From Desulfobulbus sp. (lineage in GTDB: Bacteria; Desulfobacterota; Desulfobulbia; Desulfobulbales; Desulfobulbaceae), in contig JAITGO010000019.1 of assembly GCA_031280615.1 (NCBI GenBank), forward strand, positions 28,457 through 92,456: a stretch of DNA of 64,000 nt. Direction: 5' to 3'. Positions 8,390 through 17,832 of the stretch are shown one piece after another; the stretch's first letter is position 1; every line of letters begins with the position of its first letter. The notes beneath the pieces were generated by a model that did not search any database, was not told where the DNA came from, and saw only the letters and a program-made list of their open reading frames with translations. The position numbers and the translations under genes are program-made.

Positions 8390-9124
8390 TTAACTGATCG
8401 AGCCGAGTTCGTCCTGTTTTTCGCCGATTTTCGAGTAGCTTTCCAAGACCTTGGTATGCGCTTCAAAAGCGCGCTGGGCGGCAATCATGGAGGTCATTTC
8501 CTCCATCATGTTGACGTTGGAGGTTTCAAGATTGCCCTGGATCACCCGAAATCCGACCGCGGGCTGGTCGCCGCCCTGCTCCAGCTTGTAGAGGGCATGG
8601 CCGACTTTGGTCAGCTTGCTCTGTTCGGGAATGGTAAACACCTGCAGCGAGCCGCCGCTCTGCACGCCGTTGACGGAAATCGCCCCGGATTCGGCGATGA
8701 CGATATCCTTGCCCTGGGAGGTGTCCAGTTGCAGGGGGGCGTTGCCGGCCCCCAGCACCAGATGGCCCTCTTCCGTCAACAGGGTGCCGTTGCTGTCGAG
8801 GTTGAGGTGGCCTGCGCGGGTATAAAAAATTTCGTTGCCCTTGCGCACCTTGAAGAATCCGGGCCCGTCGATGGCCACATCCAGAGCGCGGTCGGTGGTC
8901 TGCATGCCGCCTTGGCCGAAATCGGTGTCGATGGTGCGGGTGAGGGCATAGTTGATCCCCTTGGTTTCGCGGGCCTGCTTGGCCCCGCTCAGCAAGGCCG
9001 AAAACCCGATGCGATCCTTCTTGAACCCGTTGGTGTTGACGTTGGCCAGGTTGGAGGCGATGTTGTTCATCGCCAATTCCCTGGTCAATGCTCCGCTGAC
9101 TGCGCTGTACTTTCCCGAAACCAT
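8390..9124 (-). CDS. flgF: Proximal rod protein FlgF
   Basis: From the ATG at 9124 this gives 244 residues starting MVSGKYSAVSGALTRELAM and then NIASNLANVNTNGFKKDRI, with the C-terminal NVNMMEEMTSMIAAQRAFE motif of rod proteins. A GGAG lies four bases before this ATG (AACGGAGCACC). The open frame runs further upstream to 9307, but that extension has no rod-protein character. FlgF builds the proximal rod. It is paired with flgG as usual. Confidence 0.93.
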   Translation of the reverse strand: MVSGKYSAVSGALTRELAMNNIASNLANVNTNGFKKDRIGFSALLSGAKQARETKGINYALTRTIDTDFGQGGMQTTDRALDVAIDGPGFFKVRKGNEIFYTRAGHLNLDSNGTLLTEEGHLVLGAGNAPLQLDTSQGKDIVIAESGAISVNGVQSGGSLQVFTIPEQSKLTKVGHALYKLEQGGDQPAVGFRVIQGNLETSNVNMMEEMTSMIAAQRAFEAHTKVLESYSKIGEKQDELGSIS

Positions 9125-9218
9125 GGTGCTCCGTTGGGTATCGATGCCGGTCGGTGACTTTGTCTTCTTTTCGGAAATCGGTCGGTGCTTCTTTACGTCA
9201 AAAAATTGTCTTTGCCGG

Positions 9219-9635
9219 TCAGTGGCCGATTTCGGCCATGTGGCAGAGGCTGAGCAACTGGGCGGCTTCGACGCTCGAGATCCCGAGCACGGCCGCGATC
9301 TGGGCACTGTCCATCCCTTGGGCCGCCAGTTTGGCGAGAATGCGGTATTTCTCCGGAGTCTGCCGGTCGATCTTCGCCATGGTGTCCAGCCGGGGCCGTT
9401 GGAGGCTGGTGGTCAGGCTGGCCTCCTTCAGGCTGGTGCCGAACGACTGCCTGGGCGGGAAAACGCCGGCCTCGTCTTCCAAGGCCGCGTCGATCTTGCG
9501 TTGGAGCGCGAGGATTCGTTCGGCTTGCTGTTGCCGCATGGTCCGCTGGCGTCTGGCCAGCACCAGGAGGAGCGACAGGCACAGGGCAACGGCGACCAGG
9601 AAACTGCCCATGAAAGGGGGGGTGAGTTGCAACAT
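9219..9635 (-). CDS. Single-pass membrane protein, DUF2802-like, in flagellar operon
   Basis: This 138-residue protein has one N-terminal membrane helix (about residues 10-27, FLVAVALCLSLLLVLA), a basic and then coiled-coil-like stretch (RRQRTMRQQQAERILALQRK) and a C-terminal helix-turn-helix-like segment (KYRILAKLAAQGMDSAQIAAVLGISSVEAAQLL). The same plan is seen in DUF2802/DUF6115 proteins encoded near flagellar or chemotaxis genes; the function is not known. It sits between fliA and flgF, 18 bases after fliA. The turn resembles sigma-factor-like DNA-binding helices, but with a membrane anchor it may bind protein instead. I cannot name it further. Confidence 0.8.
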   Translation of the reverse strand: MLQLTPPFMGSFLVAVALCLSLLLVLARRQRTMRQQQAERILALQRKIDAALEDEAGVFPPRQSFGTSLKEASLTTSLQRPRLDTMAKIDRQTPEKYRILAKLAAQGMDSAQIAAVLGISSVEAAQLLSLCHMAEIGH

Positions 9636-9653
9636 TGAGGGCCTCGACAGGTT

Positions 9654-10388
9654 TTAAGGTTCGTACAAATCCGAGTTGATCAACTTGACCCGCAGTTTCA
9701 GCAGGGCCTGGCTGTGCAGCTGGGAAACCCGGCCCTCGGAGACGCTCAAGACCTCGGCGATTTCCTTCTGGGTGAGTTCCTCGTAATAATACAGGGCAAC
9801 GACCAGCCGTTCCTTTTCCGAAAGTTCGTCCAGAATTTCGGCCATCAGCCGGGTCATTTCCTGCTTCTCGATCAGCTCGGAAGGGGTGGGGCCGCCGACA
9901 TCCTCCAGGCTATCGAGAAAGCTGCGTCCGTCCTCGGTGTGATCGAGGGTTTCGTGGAGGCTGACGCAGCCCAGATGGCTGACCTCGGCCAGCAGGCTGC
10001 GATAATCGTCCAGGGGCATGCCCATCTCGACGGCCATTTCCTCTTCCTCCGGCGAACGACCCAACAGCCGTTCCATCCGGAGCATGGTCTGGGTCAGTTG
10101 GTTCTGCTTGTCGCGCATCGACCGGGAAAACCAGTCGAGCTTGCGCATTTCGTCGAGAATGGCGCCGCGGACGCGGTATTCGGCAAAGGTCTTGAATTTC
10201 ACTCCCTTGGTGGCGTCGAATTTATTGGCGGCGTCGATCAGGCCGACCATGGCGGCGCTGATCATGTCCTCCTTGGTCATGAAACTCGGTACCTGGGGGA
10301 TCATACGCTGCACCACCAGTTCGACCAGGGGCATGTGCTCCCTGATCAGTTGGGAACGGTCATCAAGCGGTGGTACCGGAGGAAACAT
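9654..10388 (-). CDS. fliA: Sigma-28 factor FliA
   Basis: 244 residues with all FliA regions: region 2 (MTKEDMISAAMVGLIDAANKF ... FKTFAEYRVRGAILDEMRKLDW), region 3 (RSPEEEEMAVEMGMPLDDYR) and region 4 (ELSEKERLVVALYYYEELTQKEIAEVLSVSEGRVSQLHSQA). It directs transcription of late flagellar and chemotaxis genes and is held by FlgM, encoded in this window. It is placed after flhG, as in polar flagellates. The two sigma-28-type promoters at 2823 and 4287 are its likely targets. Confidence 0.97.
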   Translation of the reverse strand: MFPPVPPLDDRSQLIREHMPLVELVVQRMIPQVPSFMTKEDMISAAMVGLIDAANKFDATKGVKFKTFAEYRVRGAILDEMRKLDWFSRSMRDKQNQLTQTMLRMERLLGRSPEEEEMAVEMGMPLDDYRSLLAEVSHLGCVSLHETLDHTEDGRSFLDSLEDVGGPTPSELIEKQEMTRLMAEILDELSEKERLVVALYYYEELTQKEIAEVLSVSEGRVSQLHSQALLKLRVKLINSDLYEP

Positions 10389-10429
10389 GGCAATTCTCGG
10401 TAGTTAGAGGTCAATAAGCACAACGCGGG

Positions 10430-11335
10430 TCATTTGGCGCCGAATTCGAGCAAGCGTTTCCAGAAAAACTGGATCGACCCCTTGGGCTCGAGCGCCTGGG
10501 GTTCCTGGACCACGGTGCGGGCCAGGGCCTCGAAGGCGTGGCTGGTCCGGCTTTCGGGGAAGAGCTGCACCAGGGTCTGTTGCTTGCGGATGGCGTCCAC
10601 CATCAGCCTGTCGCGGGGGATCGAGCCGATGAAGTCGATGGAGATGTCCAGGTACCGGTTGGCCACCATGGTCAACTTGCGGTAGACATCCAGGGCCTCG
10701 TCCTCGTTCCTGATGAAGTTGACGATCAGGTTGAAGTGCTTCTCGTGGTACTGGTTGGAGAGTAGCTTCATCAGGGCGTAGGCGTCGGTGATGGCCGTGG
10801 GCTCCGGTGTGGTCACCACCAGGATCTCCTGGGCCGCGGTATTGAAATAGGTGACGTTTTCCGAAATCCCGGCCTCGGTGTCGATGAGCACGAAGTCGAA
10901 GTCGTTGTTCATCGAGTCGAGCGCTTCCAATAGCCGCATTTTTTGCTGGGAATCGAGCCGAGTGAACCGCTGGACCCCGGAGCCGGCCGGCAGGATCTTG
11001 ATGCCTTCGGGCCCGTCGACCAGGATCGATTCCAAGCCCTGTTCGCCGGAAAAGAAGTGGTTGAGGTTGTGGCTCGGGGCCAGACCGAATACCACATCGA
11101 TGTTGGCCAGGCCGAGATCGGCGTCGAGAATCAGCACACGTTTGCCCATGCGGGCGAGCAAGACGGCCAGGTTGGCCACCACGGCGGTCTTGCCGACGCC
11201 ACCCTTGCCGCTGGTGATGGAAAAGACCCGGGTTGCGGTCTGGCCGGACCTGGTCTCGGTCTCGGTCCGTTCCGGACTGTTCATGGCCCGCAGGGTACAG
11301 GCCTGGTCTGTGGATCGTGAGGCGTGATCAGCCAT
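10430..11335 (-). CDS. flhG: Flagellar number regulator FlhG (MinD-like ATPase, YlxH/FleN)
   Basis: 301 residues with a deviant Walker A (SGKGGVGKTAVVANLAVLLA), LILDADLGLANIDVVFGL and VLIDTEAGISENV, the MinD/ParA signature set typical of FlhG. FlhG restricts flagellar number and acts with FlhF. The ATG at 11335 overlaps the flhF end by eight bases and has GGGAG eight bases upstream. A C-terminal KPKGSIQFFWKRLLEFG-like tail could be the membrane-interacting helix, though less obvious than in MinD. In polar flagellates FlhG/FleN can also inhibit the sigma-54 activator FleQ; a sensor-less sigma-54 activator lies at 39914. Confidence 0.95.
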   Translation of the reverse strand: MADHASRSTDQACTLRAMNSPERTETETRSGQTATRVFSITSGKGGVGKTAVVANLAVLLARMGKRVLILDADLGLANIDVVFGLAPSHNLNHFFSGEQGLESILVDGPEGIKILPAGSGVQRFTRLDSQQKMRLLEALDSMNNDFDFVLIDTEAGISENVTYFNTAAQEILVVTTPEPTAITDAYALMKLLSNQYHEKHFNLIVNFIRNEDEALDVYRKLTMVANRYLDISIDFIGSIPRDRLMVDAIRKQQTLVQLFPESRTSHAFEALARTVVQEPQALEPKGSIQFFWKRLLEFGAK

Positions 11336-12653
11336 GCTTCAGGCTCCCATGGTCGTTCAGGATGAGGGCGGCGACATCCGCCGGGGCAGGCATGAGCAGA
11401 TCCTCCGGAACCCTCTGGCCATTGGTGAGAAACGAAATCGGGGTGTCGTTCTTGTAGTGGATGTTGAGCAGCACGCCCAACTGGTCGCATTCGTCGATCT
11501 TGCTGAAAATGAAATTGCTGATCGGCAGGACCGAGAAGCGCCGGATCGTTTCCTCAAGTTCCCGCTCCCTGGTGGTGGCCGACAGAAGCAAATGGTTTTC
11601 GATCCCCAGTTCCGGACGGAGAAAGGCCGACAGCTCCTGGATCTCGAGTCCGTTTTTCGGGCTGCGGCCGGCGGTGTCGATCAGCACCAGGTCGACGTCG
11701 CGGAATTTGTCCAGAGCCGCTTCTAGCTCCTGGGGGGTAATCACCACCTCCAGCGGCAGCCGCATGATTTCGCCGTACACCTTGAGTTGTTCCACCGCCG
11801 CGATCCGGTAGGTATCGATGGTAATCAATCCGATCCGCCCGCCGTGGCGGCTGAGGTAATGGGCCGCGATCTTGGCCAGGGTGGTGGTCTTGCCCACCCC
11901 GGTCGGCCCGACCAGGGCGATGCGGCGCTGTCCGGAGGGCCTGTTGTCCAGAACGCGAACCGTGCTGAACAGCCGGGCGATCGCCGTCCTGAGGATGGCG
12001 GTCAGGCCGGCGCCGTCGAGCTGGCGTGCATTGTCGATGGTTTCCCTGGTGAAACGGGCCACCACCTGGGCGGTTTCCTGGTTGATGCCGTAGCCGGTGA
12101 GCAGGCCGGTCACCGGATCCATGGGCGCGGCCTGCCCGGCCGGCGCGGTAAATTCGGGTTCCACGTAGGGGCTGCGCAGGGCAGGGGCGTCCAGTCCGGA
12201 GACGCGGTTGGCCAAACCCTTGACCAGGGAGCGCAGTTCGGCCAGTTCCGACTGGACGTCCTGGTCGGCCGGCGGCGGATTGCCGGCGACGGAGACCTGC
12301 GGACCGGCCGGCGGCATATTCTTGGGGCCGTAGGACAGCGAAGGCTGCGGTTCGGGCTCTTCCCGGCGCCACAATTCCTCGTAGGTCAGTTCGGGCTGGG
12401 GTGCCGCCTTCCGTTCCCGGGAGCGGACGGCACGGGCATATCCCGTTGTCCTCGACGCCTGCGATTCGGGCTCCGGTTCCCGCCAGTTGTTATCCACGGC
12501 GGCGGTGATTTCCATCGTCGGTTTGCCGAGCACGCCGAACGAGCCGTTACGGATAGTGCGGGTGGAGAGGATCAGGGCATCGGGGCCCAATGCTTCCTTG
12601 ACCATTTTCAGGCCAGTGGCCATGTCTTTTGCTTCAAAGACTTTAACTTGCAT
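11328..12653 (-). CDS. flhF: Flagellar biosynthesis GTPase FlhF
   Basis: 441 residues: an N-terminal basic domain (MQVKVFEAKDMATGLKMVKE), a low-complexity linker and an SRP-type NG domain with G1 GPTGVGKTTTLAKIAAHY, then IGLITIDTYRIAAVEQL and VLIDTAGRSPKN. FlhF sets the polar site of flagellum assembly. It overlaps flhA by 11 bases upstream and flhG by eight bases downstream, so the flhA-flhF-flhG trio is translationally coupled. Together with FlhG it predicts polar flagellation. Confidence 0.97.
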   Translation of the reverse strand: MQVKVFEAKDMATGLKMVKEALGPDALILSTRTIRNGSFGVLGKPTMEITAAVDNNWREPEPESQASRTTGYARAVRSRERKAAPQPELTYEELWRREEPEPQPSLSYGPKNMPPAGPQVSVAGNPPPADQDVQSELAELRSLVKGLANRVSGLDAPALRSPYVEPEFTAPAGQAAPMDPVTGLLTGYGINQETAQVVARFTRETIDNARQLDGAGLTAILRTAIARLFSTVRVLDNRPSGQRRIALVGPTGVGKTTTLAKIAAHYLSRHGGRIGLITIDTYRIAAVEQLKVYGEIMRLPLEVVITPQELEAALDKFRDVDLVLIDTAGRSPKNGLEIQELSAFLRPELGIENHLLLSATTRERELEETIRRFSVLPISNFIFSKIDECDQLGVLLNIHYKNDTPISFLTNGQRVPEDLLMPAPADVAALILNDHGSLKHG

Positions 12654-14745
12654 TGATGGTCACCGTTCCAATGGATTGAATGCGAACCTGCGAGGTGATT
12701 TCGTTGTGCGACAGCACCGCCAGGTTGGGGAAGTAGCGTTCGATCAGCCGGCGGACATGGGGGCGGATCTGCGGCAGCACCAACAGCGCGGGCTGCTGGC
12801 CGACCGTCTGGGTGGTGATCAGGGTGTTGATGCTCTCCAGGATCTTCTGGGCCGTCCGCGGGTCCAAGGCCAGGAAGCTGCCCCGTTCCCGGTGCTGGAT
12901 GGCGGTCTGGATGGCTTCTTCCACCGCGCGGTCCAGGGTGATCACCGGCATGGTGCCGTCGGGCTGGACATAGGCGGCGGAGATCGACCGCGACAGGGCG
13001 TGGCGGACATATTCCGTAATCACGTCGGTGTCTTGGGTCATGGGGGCGTAGTCGGCCATGGTTTCCAGAATCGAGCGGAGATCGCGGATGGAGACGCCTT
13101 CGCGGAGCAGGTTCTGGAGCACCCGCATCACGCTGCCCAGACTGAGCAGCTGGGGCACCAGTTCCTCGACCAGCTTGGGATAGGTCCTGGCCAGATTGTC
13201 GATCAGGGCCTGGGTTTCCTGACGGCCGAGCAGTTCGTAGGCGTGCTTCTTGATGATCTCGCTGATGTGGGTGGCCATGACCGTGATGCAGTCGACCACG
13301 GTGTAGCCGGCAATCTGGGCGAGTTCCCGCTTGTCCTCGGTGATCCAGATGGCGGGCAGGTCGAAGGCAGGTTCCCTGGTCGGCAGGCCCTTGAGGGTCT
13401 CGGTGACCAGGCCCGGATCCATGGCCATGTAGTAGCCGGGCATCATCTCGGCGCTGGCGATGCCGACGCCTTTTAAGCTGATGGTGTACTGGTTCGGGTT
13501 GAGCTGGAGGTTGTCCTTGATGTGCACCGGCGGCACGATGAAGCCGCTACTCTGGGCGAACTGCTTGCGGATCGATTGGATGCGGGTGAGCAGCTCGCCA
13601 TCCTGGGCGGCATCGACAAAGGGGATCAGGCCGTAGCCGACCTCGAACTCGATCAGGTCGACGTTGAGCATCTTTTCGTAATCCTGGTCCGGCTTGACCG
13701 TCGGCTGCGGCCGTTCGATCACGGTCTCTTCCACTTTCTTGGCGGCTTCCGCCTTGTCGAGACTGTAGGCGGCAAGGGCCAGCAGCACGGAGATGACCAG
13801 AAAGGAGAAGAACGGCAGGCCGGGGATCAGGGCAAAGGCCAGCAAGAGCGCCGACACCACCCACAGGGCCTTGCTGTGGCGGGTGAACTGGGTCTTGATT
13901 TCCGAGCCGAAATCGTTGCGGCCGGCCGAGCGGGTCACCAGCATACCGGCGGCGGTGGAGATGATCAGGGCCGGCACCTGGGAGACCAGGCCGTCGCCCA
14001 CGGTGAGGATGGTGTAGTTCTTGGCCGCCTCGGCCAGGGGCATGTCTTTCTGGAGCACCCCGATGACGAAGCCGGCGCCGATATTGATCACGGTGATGAT
14101 GATGCCGGCAATGGCGTCGCCGCGGACGAATTTCGAGGCACCGTCCATGGCGCCGTGGAAGTTGGCCTCGTTGGAGACCTCCTCGCGCCGCTTGCGGGCC
14201 GTGGTTTCGTCGATCAGGCCGGCGTTGAGGTCGGCGTCGATGGCCATCTGCTTGCCCGGCATGGCGTCCAGGGTGAAGCGGGCCGCGACTTCGGCGATGC
14301 GGCCCGCGCCCTTGGTGATGACCACGAAGTTGATGATCACCAGGATCACGAAAATCACCAGCCCGACCACGTAGGAGCCGCCGACCACAAATTGGCCGAA
14401 GGCCTCGATCACCGCGCCGGCCGCGTGCATGCCCTCGTTGCCGTGCAGCAGGATCAGCCGGGTGGAGGCGACGTTGAGCGACAGCCTGAACAGGGTGGTG
14501 ATCAGGAGGATGGCGGGGAAGATCGAAAACTCCACCGCCTTTTCGGTGTAGAGGCTGATAATCAGGATGAGGAGGGCGATGGTGATGTTCAGAGACAGGC
14601 ACAGGTCGAGGATCAATGGCGGCAGGGGGATGATCATCATCATCAGGATGCCAATCAGCCCCACCGAGGCCATGATGTCGCTACGCCGTAAAAGATCGGC
14701 CGGTTTGATCCTGCCGAGCAGCGTCGCGATTCCTGTTGCTTCCAT
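12643..14745 (-). CDS. flhA: Flagellar export gate protein FlhA
   Basis: 700 residues: an N-terminal membrane half (about residues 1-330) with the strongly conserved loop (FVVITKGAGRIAEVAARFTLDAMPGKQMAID ... NAGLIDE) and a cytoplasmic C-terminal half that receives chaperone-substrate complexes. The length and motif order are those of FlhA rather than a virulence T3SS homologue, given the flagellar context. It starts directly after the flhB stop with no spacer. Confidence 0.98.
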   Translation of the reverse strand: MEATGIATLLGRIKPADLLRRSDIMASVGLIGILMMMIIPLPPLILDLCLSLNITIALLILIISLYTEKAVEFSIFPAILLITTLFRLSLNVASTRLILLHGNEGMHAAGAVIEAFGQFVVGGSYVVGLVIFVILVIINFVVITKGAGRIAEVAARFTLDAMPGKQMAIDADLNAGLIDETTARKRREEVSNEANFHGAMDGASKFVRGDAIAGIIITVINIGAGFVIGVLQKDMPLAEAAKNYTILTVGDGLVSQVPALIISTAAGMLVTRSAGRNDFGSEIKTQFTRHSKALWVVSALLLAFALIPGLPFFSFLVISVLLALAAYSLDKAEAAKKVEETVIERPQPTVKPDQDYEKMLNVDLIEFEVGYGLIPFVDAAQDGELLTRIQSIRKQFAQSSGFIVPPVHIKDNLQLNPNQYTISLKGVGIASAEMMPGYYMAMDPGLVTETLKGLPTREPAFDLPAIWITEDKRELAQIAGYTVVDCITVMATHISEIIKKHAYELLGRQETQALIDNLARTYPKLVEELVPQLLSLGSVMRVLQNLLREGVSIRDLRSILETMADYAPMTQDTDVITEYVRHALSRSISAAYVQPDGTMPVITLDRAVEEAIQTAIQHRERGSFLALDPRTAQKILESINTLITTQTVGQQPALLVLPQIRPHVRRLIERYFPNLAVLSHNEITSQVRIQSIGTVTINAS

Positions 14746-15813
14746 TTATCTTCTGCCCTTCAACGAATAGACATAGGCCAGGATTTCAGCCACGGCCTTG
14801 AATAGCTCTTCGGGGATGCTTTGCCCCACTTCCACCTTCGAATGCAATAATCTTGCCACCGGCGGGTTCTCGACCAGGGGGATGCGATGCTCGCGCGCGA
14901 TCTCGCGGATTCTCGCCGCCACCAGTTCCTGCCCCTTGGCCAGGATCAGCGGCGCTTCCATCTGGCCGGCCTCGTACTTGATGGCCACGGCGACATGGGT
15001 GGGGTTGGTGATGACCACATCGGCCGTGGGCACGGCGGCCATCATGCGCTTGCGGGCCATCTGTTGCTGGATGGAACGGATTTTTGACTTGATGTGCGGG
15101 TCGCCCTCGGTCTCCTTCATTTCCTCCTTCTGTTCCTGCTTGGTCATCTTCATCTTTTCCTCCATCTCCCAGCGGACGAAGGCATAGTCGAGGAGGGCCA
15201 GCACGATCATGATCCCCACCACCTTGGCCATCACCAGGGCGGCGGTCTTGGCGAGGTACAGGACGGTGCCGTCGACCGGGATGTCGATCAGCAACAGGGC
15301 CTGGCCGAACTCGTTCTTGAGGGTTTTGTAGGAGATCCAGCCGATGAGCCCCACCTTGAGCAGCGACTTGATCACCTCCATCAGGGAGCGCTTGGAGATA
15401 AAACGCCCCATCCCCTTGATGGGGTCGAGCTTGGTCAGGTCGGGGATCAGGGGCTGGGCGGTGAACAGCCAGCCGATCTGGGCAAAAGTGGAGAAAAAGC
15501 CGACCAGCAGGGCCACGAGAAACAGCGGCCCCAGCACCAGGGCCATGGCGGCCCCGAGGTAATAGGCGAGTCTCATCATGGAGCTGATGGTGACCGCGTA
15601 CTCGCCGCTTCTTTGCCAGACCATGACCAGCATTTCCTTGAGTTCGCTCCAGAACATGGGGGCGTAGAACATCCAGAAGAGCAGCAGCACCGAGAACAGG
15701 GCCGCGGTCTGCACCTCCCTGCTCTGGGCCACCTGGCCCTTTTTCCGAAAATCCTCCCGCCGCTTCGCGGACGGGGATTCGGTGCGTTCTCCACCGCTTT
15801 CTTCTTCAGCCAT
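14746..15813 (-). CDS. flhB: Flagellar export switch protein FlhB
   Basis: 355 residues with four membrane helices and the self-cleaving NPTH motif (VVITNPTHVAVAIKYE) in the cytoplasmic domain. FlhB switches export from rod/hook to filament substrates after cleavage, together with the ruler FliK (encoded at 22812). A 162-base gap separates it from fliR upstream; I see no gene there and no clear promoter. Confidence 0.98.
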   Translation of the reverse strand: MAEEESGGERTESPSAKRREDFRKKGQVAQSREVQTAALFSVLLLFWMFYAPMFWSELKEMLVMVWQRSGEYAVTISSMMRLAYYLGAAMALVLGPLFLVALLVGFFSTFAQIGWLFTAQPLIPDLTKLDPIKGMGRFISKRSLMEVIKSLLKVGLIGWISYKTLKNEFGQALLLIDIPVDGTVLYLAKTAALVMAKVVGIMIVLALLDYAFVRWEMEEKMKMTKQEQKEEMKETEGDPHIKSKIRSIQQQMARKRMMAAVPTADVVITNPTHVAVAIKYEAGQMEAPLILAKGQELVAARIREIAREHRIPLVENPPVARLLHSKVEVGQSIPEELFKAVAEILAYVYSLKGRR

Positions 15814-15975
15814 GGCGCGTCATCGAGTACGGACATTCGCGCGGCGAACGTCGGTTGCCGGTCGGGATACCGCCCCATGCGGCAACCCTGCGGAGAATGG
15901 TTGCAACAAACGCACCTGAAGGCACTGTTGCCCTTTGAGCGGGGCTGTTTGGCTAATTATCAGATATGATGAAAA

Positions 15976-16755
15976 TTATTTGAGCAAGTGCAGCACGGTG
16001 AGGATATTCTCCGCCATGGTGTCAAATTCACGGCGCAGGACCGAGAAGGTGGCGGAGAATGTCAGGCCGATGACAACAAAGGCGATGCCGATGTTGAGGG
16101 GAAAGGAGAGCATGAAGACGTTGAGCTGGGGGAAGACCCGAGCGAGGATGCCGAGCACCAGGTTGGTGAGCAGGAGCAGGGCCAGGACCGGGGCACTGAA
16201 TTTGACCCCGAGTTCGAACATGTGGCTGGCCTGGGCCATCAGATGATCGACCGCGCCGCCGGAAAAATCGAGGGGGCCCGGCGGCAGTAAAACAAAGGAT
16301 TCGACGATGGCGCGGAAAAAGAAATGGTGCATGTCCAAGGTCAGGAAGACCAGCAGGGCGAGGATATTGGCGAATTGGCTCATCAGCGAAAGCTGCTGGG
16401 AGGTCTGCGGATCGAAGATGTTGGCGGCGGAGAATCCCATCTGGTAGCCGATGACCGTGCCGCCGAAGCTCACCGCGGCAAAGACCATCTGGGTGACCAG
16501 GCCGATCAGGATGCCGATCAAGACCTCGTTGATCAAGAGTACGCCGAACCAGGTCGTGGTAATCGGCGCCTGGGGCGTGTAGGGCGCCATGGCCGGGAAC
16601 AGGAGTAGGGTGGTGACCGCCGCCAGGCCGATTTTGATCCGCCCGGCAATCCGATTGCCGGTAAAGGCAGGGATGGCCGTCAGCAGGGCCATGATCCTGG
16701 CGAAACAGAGCAGGACATTCTGGGCTTGCGACAGGGGGATGAACGGCAGGTCCAT
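15976..16755 (-). CDS. fliR: Flagellar export apparatus protein FliR
   Basis: 259 residues, six predicted membrane helices, with the FliR pattern (RIMALLTAIPAFTGNRI ... VLLINEVLIGILIGLVTQMVF ... GTVIGYQMGFSAANIFDP). It forms part of the FliPQR export channel. It follows fliQ by 25 bases. Confidence 0.97.
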   Translation of the reverse strand: MDLPFIPLSQAQNVLLCFARIMALLTAIPAFTGNRIAGRIKIGLAAVTTLLLFPAMAPYTPQAPITTTWFGVLLINEVLIGILIGLVTQMVFAAVSFGGTVIGYQMGFSAANIFDPQTSQQLSLMSQFANILALLVFLTLDMHHFFFRAIVESFVLLPPGPLDFSGGAVDHLMAQASHMFELGVKFSAPVLALLLLTNLVLGILARVFPQLNVFMLSFPLNIGIAFVVIGLTFSATFSVLRREFDTMAENILTVLHLLK

Positions 16756-16780
16756 ACCGGCAACGAGGCGGCGGCCGGCC

Positions 16781-17050
16781 CTAGCGGCCGATGGTGGCGA
16801 TCTGGACGATGATGCCGGAGGTGAAGGTCACCAGCAGATCCATGATCCAGGGGCCGAAAATCAGCAGGGTGACGAAGACCGCGACGATTTTGGGGACAAA
16901 GGTCATGGTCTGTTCGTTGATTTGAGTGGCGGCCTGGAAGATGCTGATCACCAGGCCGACCACCAGGGCGATGATCAGCATCGGGGCCGAGGTCAGCAAA
17001 ATGGTTTCCACCGCTTTCTTGCCGATATGGACAACGGTTTCGGGCGACAT
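16781..17050 (-). CDS. fliQ: Flagellar export apparatus protein FliQ
   Basis: 89 residues with two membrane helices separated by the FliQ loop (GLVISIFQAATQINEQTMTF). This is the normal length for FliQ. Part of the fliO-fliP-fliQ-fliR block. Confidence 0.97.
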   Translation of the reverse strand: MSPETVVHIGKKAVETILLTSAPMLIIALVVGLVISIFQAATQINEQTMTFVPKIVAVFVTLLIFGPWIMDLLVTFTSGIIVQIATIGR

Positions 17051-17084
17051 GGGACCTCCGCGGGCGCTGGACGGAAAAGCGCGT

Positions 17085-17825
17085 TCAGCCGAAACTCTTC
17101 ATCAGAGAACCGACCACCAGCTGCCAACCGTCGACCAGCACGAACAAGAGGAGCTTGAACGGCAGGGAAATGACGATCGGCGGCAGCATCATCATGCCCA
17201 TGGACATCAGCACCGAGGCCACCAGCATGTCGATTACCAAAAACGGCACGTAAATCATGAAGCCCATCTGAAAGGAGCGCTTCAACTCCGACAGCATGAA
17301 GGCCGGGATGAGAATCGCTGAGGACACCTCTTTCTTGTCGGCCGGCTGCGGCTCCTTGGTGATGTCGATCAGCAGTTGCAGTTCGCTTTCCTGGACCTGG
17401 GAAAACATGAAATCGCGCATGATGTCCACCGAGCGCGTCAAGGCCGTCTGCTGGGTTATTTTTTCCTGCATGTAGGGCTGCAGGGCCTGGGCGTTGATGG
17501 CGTTGATGGTCGGGGCCATGACGAAAAAGGTGAGGAACAGGGCCAGGCCGAGCAGCACCTGGTTGGGGGGCGAATTCTGGGTTCCCATGGCCTGACGGAC
17601 AAACCCCAGCACGATGACGATCCGGGTGAAGGCGGTGGTCATCAGGAGAATGGCCGGGGCGACCGTGAGGATGGTGAGCACCAGCAGCACCTGGATCGCG
17701 GTCGAGACCTCGGCCGGGGTGCTGGCCTCCTTGATCCCCAGGGACAGGGTGGGCAGGTTGACCGCCTGGGCCCATGCCGGGGCCAGCAGCAGGAGCAGGC
17801 CGAGGCAAAAAGTGAACCGCTTCAT
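17085..17825 (-). CDS. fliP: Flagellar export apparatus protein FliP
   Basis: From the ATG at 17825 the product is 246 residues with a signal peptide (FCLGLLLLLAPAWAQA), then the FliP signatures FTRIVIVLGFVRQAMGTQ and FMLSELKRSFQMGFMIYVPFL. FliP forms the core of the export gate. The open frame continues upstream of 17825 but that part overlaps fliO and lacks family similarity. Confidence 0.97.
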   Translation of the reverse strand: MKRFTFCLGLLLLLAPAWAQAVNLPTLSLGIKEASTPAEVSTAIQVLLVLTILTVAPAILLMTTAFTRIVIVLGFVRQAMGTQNSPPNQVLLGLALFLTFFVMAPTINAINAQALQPYMQEKITQQTALTRSVDIMRDFMFSQVQESELQLLIDITKEPQPADKKEVSSAILIPAFMLSELKRSFQMGFMIYVPFLVIDMLVASVLMSMGMMMLPPIVISLPFKLLLFVLVDGWQLVVGSLMKSFG

Positions 17826-17832
17826 AGCTGTT

